Assembly (NCBI GenBank): GCA_039594205.1
Contig: JBCNNW010000015.1
Span: 1-57,843 of the forward strand
Origin: Pseudescherichia sp039594205
Lineage (GTDB): Bacteria > Pseudomonadota > Gammaproteobacteria > Enterobacterales > Enterobacteriaceae
Reading direction: 5' to 3'
DNA: 57,843 nt
Numbering within the stretch: position 1 is the first letter of the stretch; each line of letters starts with the position of its first letter. This document shows, in pieces, positions 35,456-43,776 of the stretch. A model generated the notes under the pieces. That model searched no databases and was not told the DNA's origin. It saw only the letters and a list, made by a program, of their open reading frames with translations. Position numbers and translations under genes: made by a program.

Positions 35456-35974
35456 CTATGAAAAAAGCCTTTCGATAGATTTTGTCGGATAAAAAAGTGC
35501 GTGCGCGTTTTCTCCTGTTAGCGGGATAAATCCCAGCGAGAGATAAAACGCATGCGCTTTCTCGTTCATGGCCTCAACAAATAGACCATGAATACCCACC
35601 GCCTGGGAGGCGGAATAGACTACCTTCATCGCATGGGAAACCAATACCGAACCCCACCCTTTTCCCTGCAGAGAGCGATCGACGGCCAGGCGACCTAAGG
35701 TGACGCTGGGAACGTTTTTGTAAGGGATTTTCTTCTGCTGTGACTCTGACGGCAGGGCAACACGTTCAAAGCAGCTTCCTGACAGAGTGTAGTAGCCTAG
35801 CACCCGCCGTTCCGGCGTTGTTGTTCGAAGAATATAGGCGCGCAGAATTTTTCCAGCATGCTGTCGTTTGAGATGCTCGACTAAAAAGAGATTGAGATCC
35901 GTGTCCCCGCAGTCGAACTGCTGCCAGTCATACTCCGCATCCTCTGCGAAGATCTCTATCGTCATGTTTTCCAC
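35456..35974 (-). CDS. tacT: GNAT toxin of the TacT/KacT family
   Basis: Acetyltransferase of 172 residues. It closely resembles Klebsiella KacT and Salmonella TacT, which acetylate the amino group of charged tRNAs and block translation. Shared stretches are FDCGDTDLNLFLVEHLKRQH, GYYTLSGSCFER, VTLGRLAVDRSLQGKGWG (acetyl-CoA motif) and AFYLSLGFIPL with a conserved catalytic Tyr. It starts with GTG three bases after the antitoxin stop, with GGAGTGA in front; an ATG lies three codons later. It is convergent with panM, with only 3 bp between them. Confidence 0.88.
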   Translation of the reverse strand: MENMTIEIFAEDAEYDWQQFDCGDTDLNLFLVEHLKRQHAGKILRAYILRTTTPERRVLGYYTLSGSCFERVALPSESQQKKIPYKNVPSVTLGRLAVDRSLQGKGWGSVLVSHAMKVVYSASQAVGIHGLFVEAMNEKAHAFYLSLGFIPLTGENAHALFYPTKSIERLFS

Positions 35975-35977
35975 GGT

Positions 35978-36250
35978 TCACTCCATGTCTTGAAGACGTT
36001 TCGCCGCGCGGTGAAGTTTCTCATTCGGTGAGGGTGGGTTACTGAGCGCTTCCATGACACGGGTCCAGGATTCGTCGTTCAGAATAACCCGGCGATGCTG
36101 CTCAATAACTTCTGCGGCTCTTTCCGCTGCGCTAGTGAGCATAAACTGAGTGACTGACTGATTGGTCAGGGCTGCAGCCTCTTCAATGATGCTTTTATCA
36201 TCGTCAGTTAAACGCAGATCGATACGCTGCTTTTTTAGTGCCGTCATCAT
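35978..36250 (-). CDS. tacA: DUF1778 ribbon-helix-helix antitoxin (TacA/KacA family)
   Basis: Protein of 90 residues with an N-terminal ribbon-helix-helix (KKQRIDLRLTDDDKSIIEEA) for DNA binding. The C-terminal tail (NDESWTRVMEALSNPPSPNEKL) neutralises the toxin in this family. Two consecutive ATGs follow GGAGAAGGT. It is first in the module, and a perfect inverted repeat upstream is its likely operator. Confidence 0.88.
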   Translation of the reverse strand: MMTALKKQRIDLRLTDDDKSIIEEAAALTNQSVTQFMLTSAAERAAEVIEQHRRVILNDESWTRVMEALSNPPSPNEKLHRAAKRLQDME

Positions 36251-36286
36251 ACCTTCTCCAGCTATCAGCGTAAAAACATGATAGCG

Positions 36287-36315
36287 TAAATGTACGGATA
36301 TTTACCGTACATTTA
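36287..36315. promoter_or_regulatory. Operator-like perfect inverted repeat upstream of tacA
   Basis: TAAATGTACGG (36287-36297) and CCGTACATTTA (36305-36315) are perfect 11-bp arms with a 7-bp spacer. A possible -10, TATCAT, lies just downstream on the minus strand (36283-36278). Binding by the ribbon-helix-helix antitoxin is inferred. Confidence 0.7.
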
Positions 36316-36370
36316 TTTTATGCTTGTCGGTATAAAAATTCAACGTCTGTCGTTGAGAGGACAATAAAAA

Positions 36371-36405
36371 AGCCCGGTAGCGCTAGCGCTTACCGGGCCT
36401 ACGGG
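36371..36405. repeat. REP element downstream of livJ
   Basis: AGCCCGGTAGCGCTAGCGCT followed by TACCGGGCCTACGGG, a REP unit with a symmetrical AGCGCTAGCGCT centre. Confidence 0.8.
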
Positions 36406-36439
36406 ATCAAATTAGCATATCCATTTTCCCCAGCATTTC

Positions 36440-36549
36440 GTGTTGCAGGCAGGCGGCAAGTTCGGAAATCCCCGGGAGCTTACATGAGTAACTGACCGGG
36501 GTTGAGGAACGCAGCCAACACACCTGCGGCGCGAAAGGCGACGGGAAAA
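36440..36549. repeat. ERIC (IRU) element downstream of livJ
   Basis: AAATCCCCGGGAGCTTACAT (36466-36485) and GAGTAACTGACCGGGGTTGA match the two conserved arms of the enterobacterial ERIC repeat, known as ERIC primer sites. They are followed by CGCAGCCAACACACCTGCGG as in ERIC. The outer ends are approximate; the right end abuts the livJ stop codon. Confidence 0.75.
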
Positions 36550-37650
36550 TTATTTGGCGTCGGTTGCGGTACCGTTGGCATGCCAGGTAAACACGCCGAA
36601 CTCAAAGCCCTTCAGATCGCCCTTCTCATCCCACGTCAGCGGGCCCATTACGGTCTCTACCGAGTTGGCTTTCAGCCAGGTGGCGATTTCTGCCGGATCG
36701 GCAGACTGGTTCAGGCCTGCCTGCAGCGACTGCAGCGCAGCATAGGTGGTCCACACGAACGCGCCGCTCGGATCCTGCTTCTTCGCTTTGATCGCATCTA
36801 CAATCGGTTTGTTCGCCGGAACCTGATCGTAGTTCTTCGGCTTGGTAACCAGCATACCTTCTGCGGATTCGCCGGCGATGTTAGAGAGCGATACGTTCGC
36901 GACCCCTTCCGGACCCATAAACTGAGTTTTCAGGCCAGCAGCGCGGGCCTGGCGCAGGATCTGGCCCATCTCCGGGTGGTAGCCACCGTAGTAGACGAAG
37001 TCGATGTTCTCTTTCTTCAGGCGTGCCACCAGCGTGGAGAAATCTTTCTCCCCGGCGGTAATACCGTCAAAGAACACTACGTTAGCGTTACCTTTCTTCA
37101 GGTTATCCTGCACGGCGCGGGCCAGGCCTTCACCGTACTGCTGCTTATCATGAACAATGGCGATGCGCTGCGGCTTCACCTTCTCAAGAATGTATTTCGC
37201 GGCGGTCGGCCCCTGGTCAGAATCAAGACCGGTGGTGCGCAGCACCAGCTTGTAGCCACGTGCGGTCAGCTCTGGCGCGGTCGCCGCAGGCGTGATCATC
37301 AGAATGCCTTCGTCTTCATAGATATCAGACGCTGGCTGGGTAGAGGAGGAGCAGAGGTGGCCGATAACGTATTTAATGCCGTCGTTAATCACTTTGTTGG
37401 CCACCGCAACGGCCTGTTTCGGGTCGCAGGCATCATCATATTTTACAATTTGCAGCTTCTCGCCTTTGATCCCGCCCTTCGCATTGATATCTGCAACGGC
37501 CTGTTCCGCGCCGGTAAACTCCTGATCGCCGTACTGCGCAACCGGACCGGACATCGCGCCCACCACGGCCACTTTAATGTCAGCCTGTGCCATGGTGCTG
37601 AACGCCAGCGCGATACATCCTGCCAGTAACGCTTTACCCTTCATTTTCAT
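36550..37650 (-). CDS. livJ: LivJ, Leu/Ile/Val-binding periplasmic protein
   Basis: Binding protein of 366 residues with a signal peptide MKMKGKALLAGCIALAFS...AQA. The mature protein begins DIKVAVVGAMSGPVAQYGDQ, and KYDDACDPKQAVAVANKVIN and GHLCSSSTQPASDIYEDEG are identical or near-identical to E. coli LivJ. The ATG at 37650 with GGGGAA upstream is preferred over one five codons earlier. With livK destroyed, it is the only visible binding protein for LivHMGF in this window. Confidence 0.96.
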   Translation of the reverse strand: MKMKGKALLAGCIALAFSTMAQADIKVAVVGAMSGPVAQYGDQEFTGAEQAVADINAKGGIKGEKLQIVKYDDACDPKQAVAVANKVINDGIKYVIGHLCSSSTQPASDIYEDEGILMITPAATAPELTARGYKLVLRTTGLDSDQGPTAAKYILEKVKPQRIAIVHDKQQYGEGLARAVQDNLKKGNANVVFFDGITAGEKDFSTLVARLKKENIDFVYYGGYHPEMGQILRQARAAGLKTQFMGPEGVANVSLSNIAGESAEGMLVTKPKNYDQVPANKPIVDAIKAKKQDPSGAFVWTTYAALQSLQAGLNQSADPAEIATWLKANSVETVMGPLTWDEKGDLKGFEFGVFTWHANGTATDAK

Positions 37651-37814
37651 CCTGAGATTCCCCATTGTTCTGGTTGTAACGTTTGTTGTGATGTTGTTTT
37701 ATGGCGCTTTATTTCATATGTGCGTCTACTGTGCGCGCCTTTTCAGCACACTCTGCTAAAACATACCCCATTTTTATCTTTTGGGAATAGATATTTTGAA
37801 ATGTTAATCGTGTA

Positions 37815-37842
37815 TGCCCGGCAGCCGTAGGCCACCGGGCGG
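37815..37842. repeat. REP-like element between livJ and the transaminase
   Basis: A partial REP palindrome: TGCCCGGCAGCCGTAGGCCACCGGGC without its spaces is a diverged copy of the unit seen elsewhere in the window. Confidence 0.6.
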
Positions 37843-37847
37843 AGGGA

Positions 37848-39113
37848 TCACTGCGCCAGCGAGCGGGAGAGAATATCCAGCGCCCGGCGGAACTGCGCAT
37901 CGGGAATGGTAAGCGGATAGAGGAAACGGATCACGTTGCCATAGACGCCGCAGCTCAGCAGCAGCAGGCCCGCCTCCAGCGCGTGGGTCAGTACCTTCTG
38001 GGTAAAGGCCGGCGACGGCTCGCCGGTTTGCGGATCGCTAAACTCCACGGCGACCATCGAACCCAGTGCACGCACGTCAGCGATATACGGGCAGCTGGCC
38101 CTGGCGTTGTTCAGCGCCGCGACCAGCGCCTCTCCGAGCAGGCGGGAGCGCTCGCAAAGCTGCTCCTCTTCAATCACCTCCAGCACCGCCAGCGCAGAGG
38201 CGATCGCCAGCGGATTACCGGCGTAGGTGCCACCCAGCCCACCCGGAGCGGGGGCATCCATCACCTCGGCACGACCGGAGACCGCCGACAGCGGCAGGCC
38301 GCCCGCCAGGCTCTTCGCCATGGTGATCAGATCCGGCTTGACGCTATAGTGCTCCATCGCAAAGAGTTTGCCGGTGCGGGCATAGCCGCTCTGGACCTCA
38401 TCAGCGATGAGCAGAATGCCGTGCCGATCGCAGATCTGGCGCACGCCCTGCATAAAGTCATCGGGCGCAATCACAAAGCCACCCTCGCCCTGCACCGGCT
38501 CCAGCAGAATGGCCGCCACCTGATCCGGAGCAATATCGGCTTTAAAGATACGCTCCAGGCTCTTCAGGGCATCCTGGGTTGAGACGTCATGTAGCGCATC
38601 AGGATACTGGGCATGAAAGATCGAACCGGGAAAAGGGCCAAAACCCATTTTGTAGGGGGCCACTTTACCGGTGAGCGCCATGGTCATTGAAGTCCGGCCA
38701 TGAAAGCCGCCGCCGAAGGCGATGATGCCGGGGCGTTTAGTATAGGCGCGGGCGATCTTAACAGCGTTCTCTACCGCTTCCGCCCCGGTGGAGAAGAAAG
38801 CGGTTTTTACTGGCCCGGCGAGGGGTACGCGGGCGTTGATCTTCTCCGCCAGCGTCACGTAGCTCTCATAGGGCACCACCTGATAGGCCGTATGGGTAAA
38901 GGCGTGGAGCTGTTTCTCCACCGCTGCCACCACTTTCGGGTGACGATGGCCGGTATTCAGCACCGCGATCCCGGCGGCGAAGTCGATCACCTCGTTGCCT
39001 TCTACGTCCCACAGCGTGGCGTTCTCTGCTCTTTCGGCATAGAAGTTACACATGACGCCGATACCGCGCGGCGTCGCCTGTAGACGGCGTTCGTTTAGTT
39101 CGTTATTTTTCAC
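37848..39113 (-). CDS. 4-aminobutyrate aminotransferase, PuuE-like
   Basis: Class III pyridoxal-phosphate aminotransferase of 421 residues, closest to E. coli PuuE (421) by memory. Shared stretches include RRLQATPRGIGVMCNFYA, IDFAAGIAVLNTGHRHP, and MDAPAPGGLGGTYAGNPLA. The PLP lysine is in ITMAKSLAGGLPLSAV and the cofactor phosphate site in STGAEAVENAVKIARA. It should convert GABA plus 2-oxoglutarate to succinate semialdehyde and glutamate. It is not next to puu genes, and E. coli has none between livJ and rpoH. GabT or another omega-transaminase specificity is possible. Confidence 0.88.
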   Translation of the reverse strand: MKNNELNERRLQATPRGIGVMCNFYAERAENATLWDVEGNEVIDFAAGIAVLNTGHRHPKVVAAVEKQLHAFTHTAYQVVPYESYVTLAEKINARVPLAGPVKTAFFSTGAEAVENAVKIARAYTKRPGIIAFGGGFHGRTSMTMALTGKVAPYKMGFGPFPGSIFHAQYPDALHDVSTQDALKSLERIFKADIAPDQVAAILLEPVQGEGGFVIAPDDFMQGVRQICDRHGILLIADEVQSGYARTGKLFAMEHYSVKPDLITMAKSLAGGLPLSAVSGRAEVMDAPAPGGLGGTYAGNPLAIASALAVLEVIEEEQLCERSRLLGEALVAALNNARASCPYIADVRALGSMVAVEFSDPQTGEPSPAFTQKVLTHALEAGLLLLSCGVYGNVIRFLYPLTIPDAQFRRALDILSRSLAQ

Positions 39114-39193
39114 CCTGTCCCCCTGAGAAATACCTGTGCGTAGCGCATCTGTAAGTGTTTGCCAGGGGCTAAAAATTCGCCAGAGCGGGCGCT

Positions 39194-39228
39194 AAAAAAA
39201 CAAAACCCCCGGATTTTCATCCAGGGGT
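39194..39228 (-). terminator. Rho-independent terminator of rpoH
   Basis: On the minus strand ACCCCTGGAT pairs with ATCCGGGGGT (one G-T pair) around four bases, followed by TTTTGTTTTTTT. It is 22 bp past the rpoH stop. Confidence 0.88.
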
Positions 39229-39250
39229 ATCAGCAGGGAATACGTATAAC

Positions 39251-40105
39251 TTAGGCTTCGATCGCCGCACGCAGCTTTTTCATTGCGTTCTTTTCCAGCT
39301 GGCGTACACGTTCGGCAGAGACGCCGTACTGGTCGGCCAGCTCCTGCAGCGTGGACTTATTATCTTCGTCCAGCCAGCGGGCGCGAATAATCGCCTGGCT
39401 ACGCTCGTCGAGACCCTGCATCGCGTCGGTCAGACGGTTTGCCGCCTGCTCTTCCCAGTTATCGTCTTCAATGCCGTCGGCAAAGTTGGACGATTTATCC
39501 TGCAGGTAGAGTACCGGTGCCATCGGCTGGCTGTCTGACTCGTCGTCGGAGGACATATCAAAGGTCATGTCCTGCGCGGCCATACGGGACTCCATCTCAC
39601 GCACATCTTTACTGGAGACACCCAGCTCGCGTGCCACCATTTCGACTTCGTCCTGGTTGAACCAGCCCAGACGCTGCTTGGTTTTGCGCAGGTTAAAGAA
39701 CAGCTTACGCTGCGCTTTGGTAGTAGCGACCTTCACGATACGCCAGTTACGCAGCACGTATTCGTGGATTTCGGCTTTGATCCAGTGCACGGCGAACGAG
39801 ACCAGACGCACACCCACTTCAGGGTTAAAACGACGCACGGCCTTCATCAGACCGATGTTACCTTCCTGGATCAGGTCCGCCTGCGGCAGGCCATAGCCCG
39901 AGTAGTTACGAGCAATATGAACAACAAAGCGCAGGTGGGACAGGATCAGCGTTTTAGCTGCTTCCAGATCGCCCTGGTAATGCAGCTTTTCAGCCAGCGC
40001 CCGCTCTTCATCAGCCGTTAACATCGGCCAAGCGTTTGCAGCCCGGATATACGACTCCAGGTTACCAACTGGGGCTAAAGCTAAAGTTTGCATTTCTTTG
40101 GTCAT
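39251..40105 (-). CDS. rpoH: RpoH, heat-shock sigma factor 32
   Basis: Alternative sigma factor of 284 residues (E. coli 284). Region 2 includes GNIGLMKAVRRFNPEVGVRL, and region 2.4/3 contains the RpoH box QRKLFFNLRKTKQRLGW. Region 4 is LQELADQYGVSAERVRQLE. It directs transcription of chaperone and protease genes. Translation in E. coli is controlled by an mRNA thermometer across the 5' leader and early codons, and the coding part of that region is highly conserved here. It is single, with sigma-E and other promoters upstream. Confidence 0.97.
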   Translation of the reverse strand: MTKEMQTLALAPVGNLESYIRAANAWPMLTADEERALAEKLHYQGDLEAAKTLILSHLRFVVHIARNYSGYGLPQADLIQEGNIGLMKAVRRFNPEVGVRLVSFAVHWIKAEIHEYVLRNWRIVKVATTKAQRKLFFNLRKTKQRLGWFNQDEVEMVARELGVSSKDVREMESRMAAQDMTFDMSSDDESDSQPMAPVLYLQDKSSNFADGIEDDNWEEQAANRLTDAMQGLDERSQAIIRARWLDEDNKSTLQELADQYGVSAERVRQLEKNAMKKLRAAIEA

Positions 40106-40214
40106 TCAAATCCTCTCAATAGACTTCTGGCCGGCGGCGGTTCGTCCCTTTATCAAAAACAGGCAACAAACATGCCAGCGGTGATGAGCAACGAGAATAT
40201 CATCCACATTTTTA

Positions 40215-40242
40215 TCAGACAGTGATTTTATCCACAAGTTCC
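40215..40242 (-). promoter_or_regulatory. Sigma-E promoter of rpoH with an embedded DnaA box
   Basis: On the minus strand GGAACTT (40242-40236), 16 bp, then TCTGA (40219-40215) is an excellent sigma-E promoter, corresponding to E. coli rpoH P3. TTATCCACA at 40228-40236 on the plus strand is a consensus DnaA box in its spacer. DnaA repression of rpoH P3/P4 is known in E. coli. Confidence 0.85.
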
Positions 40243-40323
40243 ATGCCTCATTGTGAATACATTACGCACAAATTGTGACACTTCGTTGATAAAAACAGAC
40301 GCAGGGGAGAAGAGATAACAGGG

Positions 40324-40361
40324 ACTCTTTCCCTGCAGGACATCACGTGCAGGGAAAGAGT
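40324..40361. terminator. Long hairpin between ftsX and rpoH
   Basis: ACTCTTTCCCTGCA and TGCAGGGAAAGAGT form a perfect 14-bp stem with a ten-base loop, 15 bp past the ftsX stop. There is no T tract on the minus strand, so it may be an imperfect terminator or processing hairpin for ftsYEX rather than a standard one. Confidence 0.6.
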
Positions 40362-40376
40362 ATATCAAAAAATCGC

Positions 40377-41426
40377 TTAGTCAGGCGTAAAGTGACGTAA
40401 ATGTTGTACCGTTGCCAGCCAGGCGGCCAGCCAGCCGATCATCGAGCAGACCAGCAGCAACAGCAGGCACTCGTCAAACGACAGGCCGTCGAGGTTGAAC
40501 TGGGTACCAAATACCTTCGCCACGTCGGCTACGGCAGAAGAGAGCCGCATGACCAGCACCTCGGAGAGGATCAGCGACATCAGCGCCCCGCTAAAGCCCA
40601 GCAGCGCCCCACCGTACAGGAACGGACGCAGAATAAAACCGTCGGTCGCACCAATCAGCTTCTGGACGTTGATGGTGTCGCGGCGGGAGAAGATGCTCAG
40701 GCGTACGCTGTTGCCGATTACCAGGAAGACGGCGGCCACCATCAGAACACCGATCATCGCCGAGACCCGCCCCACCAGCCCGGTCAACGCCGTCAGGCGG
40801 GCAAACCAGCTGTCGTCCATACGCACTTCATCAATACCATTGATACGCGTAATCCGATCCCGCAGCGTGTTCAACGACTCGGTGCTCTGGAAATCGAGTT
40901 TAGGTACTACGACCGCCACGGCAGGAAGCGGGTTCTCTTCAAGCATATCCAGCGCGCCGCCAAACCCGGACCAGTTACGGAACTCGCCGAGGGCGTCTTC
41001 GCGGGAGAGGTAGTTAACCTTCTCCACCCCCTGCTCCGACTGCAGCTGGCCGACCACCTGCTGGGCGGCGTTGTCATCCAGCGCCTTATCAAAGTAGACG
41101 GTGATCTGCGGCGACGGATAGTACTGGGTCGCCGCCTGGTTGACGTTCTTATAGACCATGTAGCAGACGCTGGGCAGCGTCAGGGAGATGGCAATCACCA
41201 TCACCGTCAGGAAGGTCGCCAGCGGCTTGCTCTTCAGATCCTGCAGCGCGCCGCTAAATGCATAGCGCATCTGCTCATTGAAGACGTTACTCTTCCGCGA
41301 ACCGGGCTTCGGCGGCGTCTTGCTGCGTCCGGACGGAGGACGGCTGCCGCCCGTGCCAGGCTTGCGGAACCGGTCAAACTTGCCGCCAAACTGACGGATT
41401 TGATTTACTGCGTCGCGTTTATTCAC
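40377..41426 (-). CDS. ftsX: FtsX, divisome ABC-like membrane subunit
   Basis: Inner-membrane protein of 349 residues (E. coli 352) with four hydrophobic segments. A long basic cytoplasmic N-terminus and a large periplasmic loop (about 95-220) activate EnvC and the amidases. LKSKPLATFLTVMVIAISLT is the first membrane segment. The start is a GTG at 41426 (V-NKRDAVNQIRQF), which matches E. coli and has GGAGG eight bases upstream. It overlaps the end of ftsE by 8 bp. An ATG five codons earlier is less likely. Confidence 0.94.
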   Translation of the reverse strand: MNKRDAVNQIRQFGGKFDRFRKPGTGGSRPPSGRSKTPPKPGSRKSNVFNEQMRYAFSGALQDLKSKPLATFLTVMVIAISLTLPSVCYMVYKNVNQAATQYYPSPQITVYFDKALDDNAAQQVVGQLQSEQGVEKVNYLSREDALGEFRNWSGFGGALDMLEENPLPAVAVVVPKLDFQSTESLNTLRDRITRINGIDEVRMDDSWFARLTALTGLVGRVSAMIGVLMVAAVFLVIGNSVRLSIFSRRDTINVQKLIGATDGFILRPFLYGGALLGFSGALMSLILSEVLVMRLSSAVADVAKVFGTQFNLDGLSFDECLLLLLVCSMIGWLAAWLATVQHLRHFTPD

Positions 41427-42087
41427 CCGCCAGGCCTCCATGCAAATGGCCGTCGCTCAGGCTCAGCGTCCGATATGAACGACGGGAAATCAGTCCAATG
41501 TCGTGCGTCGCCATCAGCACGGTGACCCCGACGCGGTTAAACTCTTCGAACAGGCGCAGAATGCCTTCCGAAAGCGCCTCATCAAGGTTACCGGTCGGTT
41601 CATCCGCCAGCAACACCGCAGGCTTGTTGACCACGGCGCGGGCGATACCCACGCGCTGCTGCTCACCGCCAGAGAGTTGGATCGGAAAATTTTTCGCTTT
41701 GTCCAGCAGCCCGACCTTATCCAGCGCCGCAGAGACGCGGCGGCGAATGTCATCCCCGCTAGCCCCGGCGATAATCAGCGGGATAGCCACATTGTCGTAA
41801 ACCGTGCGGTCCATCAACAGATGATGATCCTGGAAAATCATGCCGATCTGCCGACGCAGAAACGGCACTTCGCGGTTCTTCAGGCGGCTAATATCATGCC
41901 CCCCAAAGAAGATTTTCCCGGCGCTTGGCCGCTCAATACCACAGATCAGCTTGAGCAGCGTACTTTTCCCTGCGCCAGAGTGGCCGGTCAGAAATGCCAT
42001 CTCGCCCTGCTGCAGGTGAAAGGTCACCCCCTGCAGCGCTTGTCTCCCACCGAGATAGGCCTTGCTGACGTGTTCAAAGCGAATCAT
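41419..42087 (-). CDS. ftsE: FtsE, divisome ABC ATPase
   Basis: ATPase of 222 residues (E. coli 222). Walker A is GHSGAGKST, the signature LSGGEQQRVGIARA, and Walker B VLLADEPTGNLD. With FtsX it couples cytoplasmic ATP hydrolysis to septal peptidoglycan hydrolysis. It starts 2 bp after ftsY ends. Confidence 0.96.
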   Translation of the reverse strand: MIRFEHVSKAYLGGRQALQGVTFHLQQGEMAFLTGHSGAGKSTLLKLICGIERPSAGKIFFGGHDISRLKNREVPFLRRQIGMIFQDHHLLMDRTVYDNVAIPLIIAGASGDDIRRRVSAALDKVGLLDKAKNFPIQLSGGEQQRVGIARAVVNKPAVLLADEPTGNLDEALSEGILRLFEEFNRVGVTVLMATHDIGLISRRSYRTLSLSDGHLHGGLAGE

Positions 42088-42089
42088 TG

Positions 42090-43574
42090 TTAATCCTCTC
42101 GGGCAAAAAGTGCCTCTATAAAATCGCCCGCATTAAACGGACGCAAGTCCTCTATACGCTCGCCAGTCCCGATATACCGGATAGGGATCCCGAACTGGTC
42201 GGCGACGGAGAAGATCACCCCGCCCTTCGCGGTACCATCCAGCTTGGTCAGAGTAATCCCCGTCAGGCCTACCGCCTCGTTAAACAGGCGGGTCTGGCTT
42301 ACTGCATTCTGCCCGGTGCTGGCATCAATGGTCAGCATCACTTCATGCGGCGCGTCGACGTCCAGCTTCTTCATTACGCGGACAATCTTCTTCAGCTCTT
42401 CCATCAGGTGCGCTTTGTTCTGCAAACGACCGGCGGTATCAGCGATCAGCACGTCAATGCCGCGTGATTTCGCTGCCTGAATGGCGTCAAAGATCACCGA
42501 GGCGGAGTCCGCACCGGTGTGCTGGGCAATGACCGGAATGTTGTTGCGCTGGCCCCACACCTGCAGCTGCTCAACAGCGGCTGCACGGAAGGTATCCCCT
42601 GCCGCCAGCATCACCGATTTACCCTGCTGCTCAAACTGACGCGCCAGCTTGCCGATGGTTGTGGTTTTACCCACGCCGTTAACGCCTACCATCAGAATAA
42701 CAAACGGCGTTTTGCCTTCAATATTAAGCGGCGCGTCAACTTTTGCGAGGATATCACCCATCTCTGCCTTCAGCAGGCCATAAAGCGCCTCGGCATCCTT
42801 GAGCTGCTTGCGGCTGGCGCTCTCGGTCAGCGTGGCGATAATTTTACGCGTCGTCTCAACGCCGACATCCGCCACCAGCAGCTGCTCTTCCAGCTCCTCG
42901 AACAGATCATCATCGATTTTTTTGCCGCGGAAAAGAGTGATAAATCCGGAACCCAGATTCTCTTTTGTTTTCAGCAGGCTGCGTTTCAGGCGCGCAAAGA
43001 AACCCTCTTTAGTGGGTTTCTCCTGCTCCAGAGGCACTACCGCAGCAGGCTCCTCCTCGGGGACACTCTCCTCTTCCGCAGGGGCAGAGAGCGCGGCGGC
43101 CTCCAGCTCCTCGTCGGTAATTTCACGCTGGTCCTCTTCGCTTAACCACTCTTCCGGCTCCGGCTCAATGGAGGCAACCTCCTCCGCCTGCGGCAGCTCT
43201 TCCTCAGCAATGTAGACCGGCGGTTGCGCGTGCAGAGGCGCTTCCGGCGGCGCGGCTGGCTCTTCCTCAATTGCTTGCGGAACGTGGTCCTCAATCTCTT
43301 CAGCAGCACTCTCCTGCGCCTCTTCCCGGGCGACCACCTGTTCGGTCACCTCGACAACGTCGGCGGCAAAGGCGTCTGATTCAGCTTCGCTATGCGGGAC
43401 ATGCTCCGCTTTCGCTTCTGCTTCCGTCTCTTTTTCAGTGACAACCGCCGCCTGCTGCTGGACCGGCTCTTCCGGCTGCTGCTCAACCTGCTGCTCTGGC
43501 TCTGCCTGCTGCGGCTCCTCTTTCGGGCCTAAGCCCAGCCAGGAGAGGAAACCCCGTTTTTTCTCTTTTGCCAT
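42090..43574 (-). CDS. ftsY: FtsY, signal recognition particle receptor
   Basis: SRP receptor GTPase of 494 residues. The first ~195 residues form the acidic A domain, rich in Glu, Gln and Ala. The NG domain follows, with G1 GVNGVGKTTTIGKLA, G3 DTAGRLQNK and G4 TKLDGTAKGG. It delivers ribosomes making membrane proteins to SecYEG. It is first in ftsY-ftsE-ftsX. The A domain varies in length between enteric species. Confidence 0.97.
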   Translation of the reverse strand: MAKEKKRGFLSWLGLGPKEEPQQAEPEQQVEQQPEEPVQQQAAVVTEKETEAEAKAEHVPHSEAESDAFAADVVEVTEQVVAREEAQESAAEEIEDHVPQAIEEEPAAPPEAPLHAQPPVYIAEEELPQAEEVASIEPEPEEWLSEEDQREITDEELEAAALSAPAEEESVPEEEPAAVVPLEQEKPTKEGFFARLKRSLLKTKENLGSGFITLFRGKKIDDDLFEELEEQLLVADVGVETTRKIIATLTESASRKQLKDAEALYGLLKAEMGDILAKVDAPLNIEGKTPFVILMVGVNGVGKTTTIGKLARQFEQQGKSVMLAAGDTFRAAAVEQLQVWGQRNNIPVIAQHTGADSASVIFDAIQAAKSRGIDVLIADTAGRLQNKAHLMEELKKIVRVMKKLDVDAPHEVMLTIDASTGQNAVSQTRLFNEAVGLTGITLTKLDGTAKGGVIFSVADQFGIPIRYIGTGERIEDLRPFNAGDFIEALFARED

Positions 43575-43776
43575 TTGCGACTACACTCCCCGCGGTTAAT
43601 TCATGGCACAGCCCTATTGTCCTAAAGATAGTCGCAAACAGAGGCTGAAAATTGTGTAAGTAATTCGTTAGTCTAACACTTTCCTGATTCTACAGCACCG
43701 CCTGCGGATTAAGGTTTCGTCCGGCGTCGCCCGCCGCTAAAATGGCGGCCTAAAAATTGTCATCAGAGCCAGCATT

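Noticed and set aside
36502..37629. Long plus-strand ORF (375 codons) antisense to livJ
   Set aside because: Shadow of livJ beginning in the ERIC element; no recognisable protein family.
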